A stretch of DNA of 64,000 bases, from the NCBI GenBank assembly GCA_910584245.1, contig CAJTZF010000005.1:96402-160401 (forward strand). The letters are read 5' to 3'. The notes beneath the pieces were generated by a model. The model was not told where the DNA came from. It did no database searches and saw only the letters and a list, made by a program, of their open reading frames with translations. The DNA comes from an uncultured Eubacterium sp. Its GTDB lineage: Bacteria; Bacillota; Clostridia; Lachnospirales; Lachnospiraceae. Of the stretch, positions 11,101 through 19,434 are shown piece after piece. A program made the position numbers and the translations under genes. Numbering within the stretch: the stretch's first letter is position 1; the number at the start of each line of letters is the position of its first letter.

Positions 11101-11643
11101 GCCGGTGATAAAATAGCTTTTGGGGCGACATATACGACACCTTCCGGAGAGGCGGGAGAAGTTTTATGGCACGTGGCAGATGCCGCTGGCGGCGAACAGA
11201 TGGATGCCGCTATTTCCAGTGATGGGGTGCTGACGGTACCAGATCAAGCGAAAGGGAAGCTGTTGAAAATATTTGCAGCTTCGGCAGATGGTTCCATTGT
11301 TTCGAATGAAATCATTTTACACGTCTCAGTAAATGCGGCGGGAACAGCTGGTGCGGAGGAGCCGTTTACGGCTTATGCGGGCATTTCAAATGGCAATCTG
11401 GGACTTTGTGTTTCGAATAATGCGCAGGGCAAAAAGGTGCGCGCTGTGTGGACGGCATATGACGATGACGGCGGCATGGCTGATGTGACAGAACAGGTTA
11501 TTGAGCTGGGCGCAAATGAGTACCGTAGAATATCAATGCCGGCAGCGTGGGATACAGGAGCATATTCGTCTTGTGTATTTTTGTGGGACGCAGATACGAT
11601 GGCGCCGCTTCTTCCTAAAATGGAGGTGGCGAAAAACAGATAG
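8155..11643 (+). CDS. Secreted glycoside hydrolase family 95-type (alpha-L-fucosidase/galactosidase-like)
   Basis: 1162 residues, larger than a bare GH95 enzyme (about 750-850). Signal peptide 1-33 ends in MKAHA. The N-terminal beta domain has GEIAFIES and IFNNTKIV as in GH95. The (alpha/alpha)6 barrel shows W-x-G-A-W-x-P-x-W, then HRHVSHAYPAWPG (GH95 HRHVSHLYxLYPG). FEYWQCYGDREI contains E564 at the position of the general acid, and TDSAFG places D847 in the family's QIDGNFG slot. The Asn-x-Asn pair that activates water in characterised GH95 enzymes appears as D478-A-N480, so substrate or rate may differ. Residues about 950-1160 add Ig-like domains after the catalytic unit. Likely removes terminal fucose or galactose from host or dietary glycans. 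Alignment is by eye. Confidence 0.75.
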   Translation: MKRISKLILGSAVLVAASLMTVSFVSRMKAHAETSEWKYGLNGALGFNENTYATIEKSTKKESWREGSVTANGEIAFIESCDPDEDVFIFNNTKIVTDAVDLFETPKISSILDEQRKGAVNRAGTSDFPWIGAVGKYASDTYGTGWGTTWSRPYQPASQYRIKNNRFTEENTNRYNRYTNYETGEVGAQWKDEEGNEWNRRSFASRSDNVIVTFIEAPDNQDLDITLSVDHMVEMRNQGTVNPRPDSDYIVTEDANGYTIGMVGKYADQNRKGNKNREKTLFADGGWGSATRIVTDGTIDYAADTRTITNMNGFGSGSITDARDPKITITGTKSVMLITKVDRQDDGCSSVDDVKSLLYDRLVSEIDAVVAKYDIKSNGDSYKKLLEPHVQIHGGMFDKVRIDLCQTEEEKADRELTNTELIRQQNSDKSEINKAFLERIYNNGRFGLICASGYHTTRLGAIWTGAWKPDWSGDFTLDANTNLQVSGMNTGNMDGASEGYINFIVRMVADWETDAENVYGMTDAIKAPPRVDGTGQAGSYHFIDGYPHIYVNGITDWLIIPIFEYWQCYGDREIPLGKDIDLERNQHVLDWSDDDVERIRSTGKMKLLEDILYPMLDKTMNFWLQYVDDRYYTDGSGEIHLDDGTTLSEAIAAGDTGAKYLFTPGYSPENSPAGTADNSIYALAYNTTMDISASHDTLFMARAVLDKLKLSDSAEKLEKWNDFEGKIPEYLYADSGELKEWATENLGEKHQHRHVSHAYPAWPGYETQTDENLREGIWKAMALRSAAYGGKEASESHGPTHKALVAARLKDSESLDAVLRYLMTNNYQYSSMMTSHNNNHSSTYCTDSAFGIMGAVNESLLYSNTGEIEILPALLDTLRSGSITGLRARCNAEVNQIAWDVDANQATVTVTSNEDNNNIALSCGPAWSGAYIHGSKQAIRYNNHNKAYIALDLDKDESVTVQFTMGDRIQITTDANTEQRVYAGDKIAFGATYTTPSGEAGEVLWHVADAAGGEQMDAAISSDGVLTVPDQAKGKLLKIFAASADGSIVSNEIILHVSVNAAGTAGAEEPFTAYAGISNGNLGLCVSNNAQGKKVRAVWTAYDDDGGMADVTEQVIELGANEYRRISMPAAWDTGAYSSCVFLWDADTMAPLLPKMEVAKNR

Positions 11644-11700
11644 ACCGGGCGGAGAGAGAAATTGTACCCTGTGAGGGAACACCGATGGACTTAAAATAAA

Positions 11701-11750
11701 AACTCAAAACCAATTGGGAAGCAGGCTTCTTACTGGTTTTGAGTTTTTTT
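11701..11750. terminator. Bidirectional terminator between the GH95 gene and the HD-GYP gene
   Basis: AACTCAAAACCA at 11701-11712 pairs perfectly with TGGTTTTGAGTT at 11734-11745. T runs lie on the right for the plus strand (to 11750), and the A-rich left flank gives a T-rich tail for the minus strand. It serves the two convergent genes. Confidence 0.9.
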
Positions 11751-12849
11751 AGAGAATAATGACATTGGCGCAATCAATGTCGTGCGTCAGGTCATATACT
11801 TTTCCCGTCGTCAATCCGACTACCGTAGGGCGTAAAACGGAATGTTTATTGTTTTTGACGACGCGGGCATTTTCACCGTTACTGAGCTTTACGGTGGAGT
11901 CAACAGGATACAGTATGACGCTTTCTAAAAAGCTCCGCATCGCTGTTACGTCCAGTTCCTCCGTCATTGACATAATCATTTCCACCGCCGTGCGCTGGGA
12001 AAATGATTTTTTATACGGACGCTCTGTCACCAGGGCGTCATAAACATCGGTCACGGAAAGGATTTTGGCATAGGGGCATATTTGTTTGGCCTTACAGCCG
12101 AATGGATATCCTTTGCCGTTCATTTTTTCATGGTGCTGCAAAACAGCCAGTGAAATAGATATGCCAAATTCTTTTTTGTCTTTTAGTATTTCAAAGCCAA
12201 GCGTCGAATGCTGCTTCATAATGGCAAATTCTTCGTCGCTGAGCCGTGCCGGTTTATTCAATATTTCATTTGGGATTTTTGATTTACCCATATCATGAAG
12301 CAGTCCGGCAATGCCAATCTGGTACACATCTTCTTGTGGAAGTCCTTGTTTCCTGGCAATAATCATGGAAAGAGTGGCGACATCTACACTGTGCTTAAAG
12401 GTGTACTCATCGCTCGTTTTTAGTGCGCTGATATCAACGGCGAGGGCATCGTTGTCGTTAATGGCTTTCATAAGATCGTCTGTAATCTTATTTGAAGTAT
12501 CGATAAATTGGTCGGAATCGGAATTGTTGTAGAGATACTGGATTCCCTCGGATACCCTTTTTTTTACGCTTTCGGAAAGCCTGACCTTCGCCGGATCCTG
12601 CGTCCGGAGCTTTTCGATATTTTTTGCCGCTACGGGAGGAAGGGATTCCAATTTTTCCGGTTCCGGATCCTCCTCGCCCTCCTGAATATAAACACCGGTT
12701 ACACCACGTTTTTTTAAACCTTCTATCGTAAAAGAGTCCAAATATGTACCGCGGGCGATCAGGGTGCGGTCCATACGGTCCTTAATGGACTGGTCAATTT
12801 TCATCCCCTCGCGCAGGGAACTTGTACGTACATAAAACCGTTTTATCAT
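11749..12849 (-). CDS. HD-GYP domain protein, probable cyclic-di-GMP phosphodiesterase
   Basis: 366 residues. The N-terminal 110 residues are a regulatory segment beginning MIKRFYVRTSSLREGMKI, commonly seen before stand-alone HD-GYP domains (DUF3391-like). The HD-GYP domain spans roughly 130-320: the LLHDMGK motif (H185, D186), HxxxGFEIL, HHEKMNGKGYPFG (HH plus the GYP triplet), and a DVYDALVTERPYK end. All metal ligands that I can identify are present, so it should be active. No receiver or membrane segment is seen. It is transcribed alone with a structured leader of about 100 nt. Confidence 0.9.
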   Translation of the reverse strand: MIKRFYVRTSSLREGMKIDQSIKDRMDRTLIARGTYLDSFTIEGLKKRGVTGVYIQEGEEDPEPEKLESLPPVAAKNIEKLRTQDPAKVRLSESVKKRVSEGIQYLYNNSDSDQFIDTSNKITDDLMKAINDNDALAVDISALKTSDEYTFKHSVDVATLSMIIARKQGLPQEDVYQIGIAGLLHDMGKSKIPNEILNKPARLSDEEFAIMKQHSTLGFEILKDKKEFGISISLAVLQHHEKMNGKGYPFGCKAKQICPYAKILSVTDVYDALVTERPYKKSFSQRTAVEMIMSMTEELDVTAMRSFLESVILYPVDSTVKLSNGENARVVKNNKHSVLRPTVVGLTTGKVYDLTHDIDCANVIIL

Positions 12850-12883
12850 ATATTCACCACCAGTATTTATTGCTTACATGTGA

Positions 12884-12944
12884 CGGGGGCAAAAGCATTT
12901 TACCCCGGCGGATACCATGAATGGCGCTTCTTGGTTCTGGTATC
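12884..12944 (-). promoter_or_regulatory. Two stem-loops in the HD-GYP leader
   Basis: In the 389 bp between the HD-GYP gene and gltB, GATACCA (12911-12917) pairs with TGGTATC (12938-12944), and CGGGG plus AAAA (from 12884) pairs with TTTT and CCCCG (to about 12908). A minus-strand -10 (TATTAT or TATAAT) lies around 12950-12960, which would put both hairpins in the mRNA leader. The sequence does not match the c-di-GMP (GEMM) riboswitch core as I know it. The function is unknown. Confidence 0.45.
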
Positions 12945-13023
12945 ATGTCATAATATTATATATCGGCAATTTTAACCAAATTCTGAAGTGAAAATATATT
13001 TTCTTTAAAAATAAAAAAAATAC

Positions 13024-13052
13024 TTGCTTATTCCCGCAATGTGTTATATAAT
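13024..13052 (+). promoter_or_regulatory. Strong sigma-A-type promoter for gltB
   Basis: TTGCTT at 13024-13029 and a perfect TATAAT at 13047-13052 are separated by exactly 17 bp. The start of transcription is expected near 13059, giving a leader of about 180 nt before gltB. Confidence 0.8.
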
Positions 13053-13066
13053 ACTGCCAGACAAAG

Positions 13067-13117
13067 GTGTCGGAAAAGAAATACATACCCGTAGTGTTTC
13101 TTTCTGACACTTTTTTT
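13067..13117 (+). terminator. Leader terminator (attenuator) upstream of gltB
   Basis: The arm 13067-13081 (GTGTCGGAAAAGAAA) pairs with 13097-13110 (TTTCTTTCTGACAC), followed by seven T. It starts about 8 nt after the predicted transcript start and about 120 nt before gltB, so read-through must be controlled or partial. Just upstream, GACA-AAGG-TGTC (13060-13071) could compete for the 5' arm. Downstream, GTTCGC/GCGAAC (13151-13156 / 13166-13171) forms another hairpin. An ANTAR-domain protein, a family of RNA-binding antiterminators, is encoded later in the same gene cluster. Confidence 0.7.
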
Positions 13118-13238
13118 CTTGGCAGCGGCTATGTAACGGTGTCAAGGGAAGTTCGCCGGGGAACAGCGAACGGATATAAAAATAAGATGCGCGTGTCCAG
13201 TGTCAGGAGCGGGTGGCGTGCAGGAATGGAGGATGTAA

Positions 13239-16200
13239 ATGAGCGGCAATTATGCAGAAGAGGTAAGACGAAAAGCTATAGGCATGTATGATCCGAGCTT
13301 TGAACATGACAACTGTGGGATTGGGGCCATCGTGAATATAAAGGGGAAAAAGACACATGATACCGTGAAAAATGCACTGGAGATTGTAGCGCATTTGGAA
13401 CACAGAGCCGGGAAAGACGGTGAGGGAAAGACTGGGGACGGCGTGGGCATTATGCTTCAGATCTGTCATAGTTTCTTTCAGAAGGTGACCAGGGAGATGG
13501 GAATTGATCTGGGAGGAGAGCGGGAGTACGGAGTCGGTATGTTCTTTTTCCCGCAGGATGAATTGAAGAGGAACCAGGCAAAGAAAATGTTTGAGACGAT
13601 CGTGGATAAGGAGGGGCTTGAATTTCTTGGCTGGCGCAGGGTGCCGATTGCGCCGGATATTCTCGGGAAAGCGGCGGTTGAGTGTATGCCTTATATTATG
13701 CAGTGCTTTATACGGAAGCCGTCAGATGTGGAGAAGGGACTGGCGTTTGACCGCAGGCTTTACATCGCCCGCCGGGTATTTGAGCAATCCAATGAAAATA
13801 CGTATGTAGTTTCCCTGTCCAGCCGTACGATCGTTTACAAGGGAATGTTCCTCGTATCCCAGCTGCGGTTGTTTTTTGATGATTTGCAGGATGTGGATTA
13901 TGAATCGGCTATCGCGGTCGTTCATTCCCGGTTTAGTACAAATACACAGCCGAGCTGGCAGCGCGCCCACCCGAACCGTCTGATCGTCCATAACGGCGAG
14001 ATCAATACGATCCGGGGCAATGCCGATAAGATGCTTGCCCGCGAAGAGACGATGGAATCCGGCCAGCTGACCGGGGAACTTCACAAAGTACTTCCTGTCG
14101 TCAATTCGGAGGGTTCGGACTCAGCGATGCTCGATAATACGCTGGAATTTCTCGTTATGAGCGGAATGGAACTTCCTCTTGCCGTGATGATTACGATCCC
14201 GGAGCCGTGGGCGAATAACCGCTATATCAGTGACCGGAAAAAGGATTTTTACCAGTACTATGCAACGATGATGGAGCCGTGGGATGGGCCCGCCTCGATC
14301 TTGTTTTCGGATGGAGATATAATGGGAGCCGTGTTGGACCGGAACGGACTCCGCCCGTCCCGTTATTACATTACTGACGATGACCAGCTTATTCTATCGT
14401 CTGAGGTGGGAGTTATGCCCATCCGTGAGGAGCATGTTATCAAAAAAGACCGGCTGCGTCCCGGCAAGATGCTTCTTGTGGATACGGTTAAGGGTGAGCT
14501 GATTGACGACGATGAACTGAAAGAGAGGTATGCGTCCCGGCAGCCTTATGGTGAATGGCTGGATACGAACCTTGTCAATTTAAAAGATCTCACAATACCG
14601 AACAAGCGCATTGATTGTTATGATTCAAAAGAGAGTCTTTGTCTTCAGAAGGCGTTTGGATATACGTACGAGGAGGTCCGGTCTTCCATATTGCCGATGG
14701 CGAAAAATGGAGGGGAGCCAATTGCAGCGATGGGACATGATACGCCGCTTGCCGCTCTCAGCGTTCAGCCACAGCCGTTGTATAATTATTTTAAGCAGCG
14801 GTTTGCACAGGTTACAAATCCGCCGATTGACGCGATCCGTGAGGAGGTTGTCACGTCTACGACGGTATACATCGGGGAATCCGGCAATCTTTTGGAAGAG
14901 AGGGCAGAGAATTGCCATTCCCTGAAAATAGATAATCCGATTCTTACGAACACAGATCTTTTGAAAATTAAATCAATGAACGTACCGGGTTTTAAGGTGG
15001 CCGTCATTCCGATTACGTACTATAAAAATACATCTCTGGAAAAGGCGATCGACCGCCTTTATCTGGAGGCGGACAGGGCTTATAAGGACGGCGCCAATAT
15101 TCTTATTCTGTCTGACCGGGGGGTGGATGAGAACCATGTGGCGATTCCGGCGCTGCTCGCGGTATCCGCTATGCAGCAGCACCTGGTTACGACGAAAAAG
15201 CGCACCTCTTTGTCTATGATCTTAGAGAGCGCGGAGCCGAGAGAGGTTCATCATTTTGCAACGCTGCTCGGTTTTGGTGCGACTGCGGTCAATCCTTATC
15301 TGGCACTGGATACAATACACGGACTGATTGAGAGCGGCATGCTGGATAAAGATTATTATGTGGCGGTGGACGACTACAATGCGGCTGTGTTACATGGAAT
15401 TGTAAAAATTGCTTCTAAAATGGGAATTTCTACGATCCAGTCCTATCAGGGAGCGAAAATTTTTGAGGCGGTCGGCTTGTCCAGGACATTTATTGAAAAA
15501 TATTTCACGGGTACGGTTTCACGTATCGGCGGGCTGGATATAGAAGATATACAGCAACAGGTGGAAAGACTCCATGACCAGGCGTTCGACCCGCTGGAGC
15601 TCGGTACGGACATTACGCTTGACAGCATTGGAAACCACAAGAGCAGAAGTGGAAAAGAGGAACATTTATATAATCCGAAGACCATACACCTGCTTCAAGA
15701 GTCTACTAGGACCGGCGACTTTAAGATGTTTAAGGAGTATTCAAGTGAGATTAACCGTGAAGACCTTTACGTGAACTTGAGAAGCCTGCTTGATTTTAAT
15801 TTCCCGAAGAAAGGGATTCCCCTTTCCAAAGTGGAGAGCGTCGAGGAAATTGTGAAGAGGTTCAAGACGGGAGCGATGTCTTACGGTTCCATTTCCCAGG
15901 AGGCGCATGAGACGTTGGCAATCGCCATGAACCGTCTGCACGGAAAATCAAATAGCGGGGAGGGCGGAGAGAGCCTGGAACGCCTGACGGTAGGCGAGGA
16001 TGGAATCGACCGCTGCTCCGCCATTAAACAGGTGGCATCGGGACGGTTTGGCGTGACTTCCAGGTATTTGGTAAGTGCGAAAGAAATCCAGATCAAGATG
16101 GCGCAGGGGGCGAAACCTGGAGAGGGTGGACATCTCCCCGGAAAAAAGGTATATCCCTGGGTGGCGAAAACGAGGCATTCGACGCCGGGTGTTTCGCTGA

Positions 16201-17801
16201 TCTCCCCGCCGCCTCATCACGATATTTATTCTATCGAGGATTTGGCGCAGCTCATTTATGATTTAAAAAATGCAAATAAGGAATCGCGTATATCTGTAAA
16301 ACTCGTATCGGAGGCCGGCGTTGGAACGGTGGCGGCCGGCGTAGCGAAGGCGGGGGCCGGTGTCATACTTATTTCCGGTTATGACGGCGGTACCGGGGCG
16401 GCGCCGGGAAGCTCCATTCACAATGCGGGACTTCCGTGGGAGCTGGGACTGGCGGAAACACATCAGACCCTATTAATGAATGGCCTTCGTTCTAAAGTGG
16501 TCATTGAGACAGACGGCAAGCTGATGACCGGGAGAGACGTGATGATTGCGGCGCTGCTCGGCGCTGAAGAATTCGGGTTTGCCACTGCGCCGTTAGTGAC
16601 GATGGGGTGTGTTATGATGCGCGTATGCAACCTGGATACATGTCCGGTCGGTGTGGCGACGCAGAATCCGGAGCTTCGCAAAAGATTTAAGGGAAAACCG
16701 GAGTATGTGGAGAATTTCATGCGGTTTATCGCAGAGGAAGTGCGTGAGCTGATGGCCAGGTTCGGCGTGCGTACGCTGGATGAGCTGGTGGGACGTTCGG
16801 ATTTATTGAAAGTCAGGGAAGATATTGACAGTGAGAGGGCAGGAAAGCTTGACCTGTCGCCGATTATCCACAACCCATATATTAAGGAAAAGAAGAGTAA
16901 ATTTGACGGCAAGGATATATATGATTTCCAATTAAAGAAAACGATGGATGAAAAAGTTTTCTTGAAGAAATTTAGTGAAAACCTGGAAAGTGGAGAGAAG
17001 AAAACGATTTCAGTAAAGGTCACAAACACAGACCGCTCGCTTGGCACTGTTTTTGGGTCAGAGATTACGAGGCGGCTGGGCGACGGACTAGAAGACGATA
17101 CGTTTACTATTAAGTGCAGCGGCAGCGGCGGACAGAGCTTTGGAGCATTTATTCCAAAAGGACTTACGCTGGAGCTGGAGGGAGACAGCAACGATTATTT
17201 TGGAAAAGGGCTTTCTGGCGGGAAGCTTATCGTATATCCGCCTAAAAATGCGAAATACCGCCCGGATGAGAACATTGTTATCGGAAATGTGGCGCTCTAT
17301 GGCGCCACAAGTGGAACGGCATATATAAGCGGTGTGGCGGGCGAGCGGTTTTGTGTCAGGAATTCGGGCGTTCACGCGGTTGTTGAGGGAGTCGGGGACC
17401 ACGGGTGCGAGTATATGACGGGAGGATGTGTCGTTATACTCGGTTATACCGGAAAGAATTTCGCAGCCGGCATGAGCGGTGGAATCGCTTATGTTCTTGA
17501 TGAAGACCGTGACCTGTATCTGAAGCTGAACAAAGAGCTCGTATCGTCGGAGGCCGTCTCGAACAAATATGACGTGATGCAGCTGAAAGAGATGATTACG
17601 GCCCATGTGGAGGCAACCGGATCCGAAAAAGGAAAAGAAATACTTGAGAACTTTAAGGAATATCTTCCGAAATTTAAGAAAATTATCCCGCATGACTACC
17701 AGAATATGCTGCAAAAGATCGCGGCGATGGAGGAGAAGGGATTAAGCAATGAACAGGCGTTGATCGAGGCATTTTATGAGACGCAAAAGCAGATTTCATA
17801 A
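13239..17801 (+). CDS. gltB: Glutamate synthase, large subunit
   Basis: 1520 residues, full length. Transfers the amide nitrogen of glutamine to 2-oxoglutarate to give two glutamates. C26 follows a short propeptide (HDNCGIGA) and is the N-terminal nucleophile of the class II glutaminase domain (about 26-430). A central domain (about 470-760) and the FMN-binding synthase domain (about 820-1190) follow, with GAKPGEGGHLPG and GYDGGTGAAPGSS. The 3Fe-4S ligands are C1124, C1130 and C1135 in Cx5Cx4C spacing. The GXGXG beta-helix ends the protein (about 1260-1480). The ribosome site GGAGG lies just before ATG 13239. Expression is probably set by the leader terminator. Confidence 0.97.
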   Translation: MSGNYAEEVRRKAIGMYDPSFEHDNCGIGAIVNIKGKKTHDTVKNALEIVAHLEHRAGKDGEGKTGDGVGIMLQICHSFFQKVTREMGIDLGGEREYGVGMFFFPQDELKRNQAKKMFETIVDKEGLEFLGWRRVPIAPDILGKAAVECMPYIMQCFIRKPSDVEKGLAFDRRLYIARRVFEQSNENTYVVSLSSRTIVYKGMFLVSQLRLFFDDLQDVDYESAIAVVHSRFSTNTQPSWQRAHPNRLIVHNGEINTIRGNADKMLAREETMESGQLTGELHKVLPVVNSEGSDSAMLDNTLEFLVMSGMELPLAVMITIPEPWANNRYISDRKKDFYQYYATMMEPWDGPASILFSDGDIMGAVLDRNGLRPSRYYITDDDQLILSSEVGVMPIREEHVIKKDRLRPGKMLLVDTVKGELIDDDELKERYASRQPYGEWLDTNLVNLKDLTIPNKRIDCYDSKESLCLQKAFGYTYEEVRSSILPMAKNGGEPIAAMGHDTPLAALSVQPQPLYNYFKQRFAQVTNPPIDAIREEVVTSTTVYIGESGNLLEERAENCHSLKIDNPILTNTDLLKIKSMNVPGFKVAVIPITYYKNTSLEKAIDRLYLEADRAYKDGANILILSDRGVDENHVAIPALLAVSAMQQHLVTTKKRTSLSMILESAEPREVHHFATLLGFGATAVNPYLALDTIHGLIESGMLDKDYYVAVDDYNAAVLHGIVKIASKMGISTIQSYQGAKIFEAVGLSRTFIEKYFTGTVSRIGGLDIEDIQQQVERLHDQAFDPLELGTDITLDSIGNHKSRSGKEEHLYNPKTIHLLQESTRTGDFKMFKEYSSEINREDLYVNLRSLLDFNFPKKGIPLSKVESVEEIVKRFKTGAMSYGSISQEAHETLAIAMNRLHGKSNSGEGGESLERLTVGEDGIDRCSAIKQVASGRFGVTSRYLVSAKEIQIKMAQGAKPGEGGHLPGKKVYPWVAKTRHSTPGVSLISPPPHHDIYSIEDLAQLIYDLKNANKESRISVKLVSEAGVGTVAAGVAKAGAGVILISGYDGGTGAAPGSSIHNAGLPWELGLAETHQTLLMNGLRSKVVIETDGKLMTGRDVMIAALLGAEEFGFATAPLVTMGCVMMRVCNLDTCPVGVATQNPELRKRFKGKPEYVENFMRFIAEEVRELMARFGVRTLDELVGRSDLLKVREDIDSERAGKLDLSPIIHNPYIKEKKSKFDGKDIYDFQLKKTMDEKVFLKKFSENLESGEKKTISVKVTNTDRSLGTVFGSEITRRLGDGLEDDTFTIKCSGSGGQSFGAFIPKGLTLELEGDSNDYFGKGLSGGKLIVYPPKNAKYRPDENIVIGNVALYGATSGTAYISGVAGERFCVRNSGVHAVVEGVGDHGCEYMTGGCVVILGYTGKNFAAGMSGGIAYVLDEDRDLYLKLNKELVSSEAVSNKYDVMQLKEMITAHVEATGSEKGKEILENFKEYLPKFKKIIPHDYQNMLQKIAAMEEKGLSNEQALIEAFYETQKQIS

Positions 17802-17890
17802 GCGGCATGCCACATGCGTGGATGTTGCTCCCGCAATTGTAAAAACAGTTGAAATGTAAATCACTTTAATATAGAAAGGGTTGACAATAG

Positions 17891-19372
17891 ATGGGAAAAC
17901 CAACCGGATTTTTAGAATATGAGCGCAAAATGAATACGGAGATCGGGCCATTAGAGCGAATTAAGAATTTCGATGAATTTCATGTTCCGATGCAGGAGGA
18001 GGATAGAAAGCGCCAGGCGGCAAGATGTATGGATTGTGGCGTACCGTTTTGCCAGTCAGGGTTGATGATCGGCGGTATGGCTTCGGGATGTCCGCTGAAT
18101 AATATGTGTCCTGAGTGGAATGACCTTATTTATCTTGATAATTATACGGAGGCGCTTGGAAGGCTTCTCAAAACGAATAATTTTCCAGAGTTTACTTCAA
18201 GAGTGTGTCCGGCCCCGTGCGAGGCGGCTTGTACGTGCGGCTTAAACGATACGCCGGTTACGATTAAAGACAATGAACATGCTATTATTGAATTTGGATA
18301 CGCCAATGGCCTTATGGAGGCGAAGCCGCCGAAAGTGAGAACGGGAAAAAAGGTTGCCGTCGTAGGTTCCGGTCCCGCTGGGCTGGCGGCGGCGGACCAG
18401 CTAAACAGGCGCGGCCACAGCGTCACAGTATATGAGAGGTCGGACCGTCCGGGCGGCCTTCTGATGTATGGGATTCCAAATATGAAGCTGGAAAAGAGTG
18501 TGATCGAGCGGAAAATTAAAGTGCTTACGCAGGAAGGAATTGTGTTTAAGACGGGTGTAAACGTCGGTGTGGACGTGAAGGCGGAGCAGCTGCTTGACCA
18601 GTTTGACCGCGTCGTTCTTGCCTGTGGCTCCTCTAAGCCAAGGGATATTCCGGCGCCGGGCAGGGAGGCCGGGGGAATTTATTTTGCTGTAGATTACCTG
18701 ACACGTGTAACGAAGCATTTGCTGGATCCGGAATATAAGGATTATATTGATGCCAAGGGAAAGGATGTGCTGGTGATCGGCGGCGGTGATACCGGGAATG
18801 ACTGCGTCGGTTCATCAATCCGCCAGGGGGCAAGGAGTGTGGTCCAGCTTGAAATGATGCCGAAGCCGCCGGAGGAGAGAGCGGATAATAATCCTTGGCC
18901 GGAGTGGCCAAAGGTGTTGAAGACCGATTACGGGCAGCAGGAAGCAATCGCCGTATTTGGCAGCGATCCCCGTATTTATGAGACGACCGTAAAAGAATTT
19001 GTGAAGGATGAAAAGGGAAGCGTAACGAAAGTGAAAGCGGTTAAGCTTGCGTGGAAAAGGGATGAGGCGACAGGTAGAATGGCTATGAGCGAAGTACCGG
19101 GCAGTGAATTTTTCATTGACGCCCAGCTCGTGTTTATCGCCGCAGGATTTCTTGGAACCCAGGAGTATATCGCGGAGGATTTCGACCTCAAGCTGACAGA
19201 CCGGACAAATGTGCTTACGAAACCGGGCGGGTATAAAACGAGCGTGGACCGGGTATTTGCCGCGGGCGATATGCACCGCGGGCAGTCGCTTGTCGTGTGG
19301 GCGATCCGCGAGGGAAGAGAAGTGGCAAAGGAAGTGGACCGAGATTTGATGGGGTACTCCAACCTGAACTAA
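17891..19372 (+). CDS. gltD: Glutamate synthase, small (NAD(P)H-oxidising) subunit
   Basis: 493 residues. Supplies electrons from NAD(P)H through FAD and two 4Fe-4S clusters to GltB. The N-terminal ferredoxin-like domain has CMDCGVPFC, CPLNNMCP and CPAPCEAACTCG. The FAD site is VAVVGSGPAGLAAA, and the second nucleotide-binding site is VLVIGGGDTGNDCVGSSIR. The C-terminal AAGDMHRGQSLVVWAIREGR is typical of the family. It lies 89 bp after gltB with no terminator between, so it is co-transcribed. Confidence 0.97.
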   Translation: MGKPTGFLEYERKMNTEIGPLERIKNFDEFHVPMQEEDRKRQAARCMDCGVPFCQSGLMIGGMASGCPLNNMCPEWNDLIYLDNYTEALGRLLKTNNFPEFTSRVCPAPCEAACTCGLNDTPVTIKDNEHAIIEFGYANGLMEAKPPKVRTGKKVAVVGSGPAGLAAADQLNRRGHSVTVYERSDRPGGLLMYGIPNMKLEKSVIERKIKVLTQEGIVFKTGVNVGVDVKAEQLLDQFDRVVLACGSSKPRDIPAPGREAGGIYFAVDYLTRVTKHLLDPEYKDYIDAKGKDVLVIGGGDTGNDCVGSSIRQGARSVVQLEMMPKPPEERADNNPWPEWPKVLKTDYGQQEAIAVFGSDPRIYETTVKEFVKDEKGSVTKVKAVKLAWKRDEATGRMAMSEVPGSEFFIDAQLVFIAAGFLGTQEYIAEDFDLKLTDRTNVLTKPGGYKTSVDRVFAAGDMHRGQSLVVWAIREGREVAKEVDRDLMGYSNLN

Positions 19373-19434
19373 TATGATATTAGGGTCAAGACCCGCAAAA
19401 ATATGAGAAAGCAGTGAAAGCGAGGAAAATAGAA

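Noticed and set aside
12884..12944. c-di-GMP riboswitch (GEMM) upstream of the HD-GYP gene
   Set aside because: The conserved GEMM core elements are not visible; only two simple hairpins are present.
13067..13291. A 74-codon frame before gltB
   Set aside because: It covers the leader terminator, has no ribosome site and runs into gltB in another frame; the residues show no family or domain pattern.
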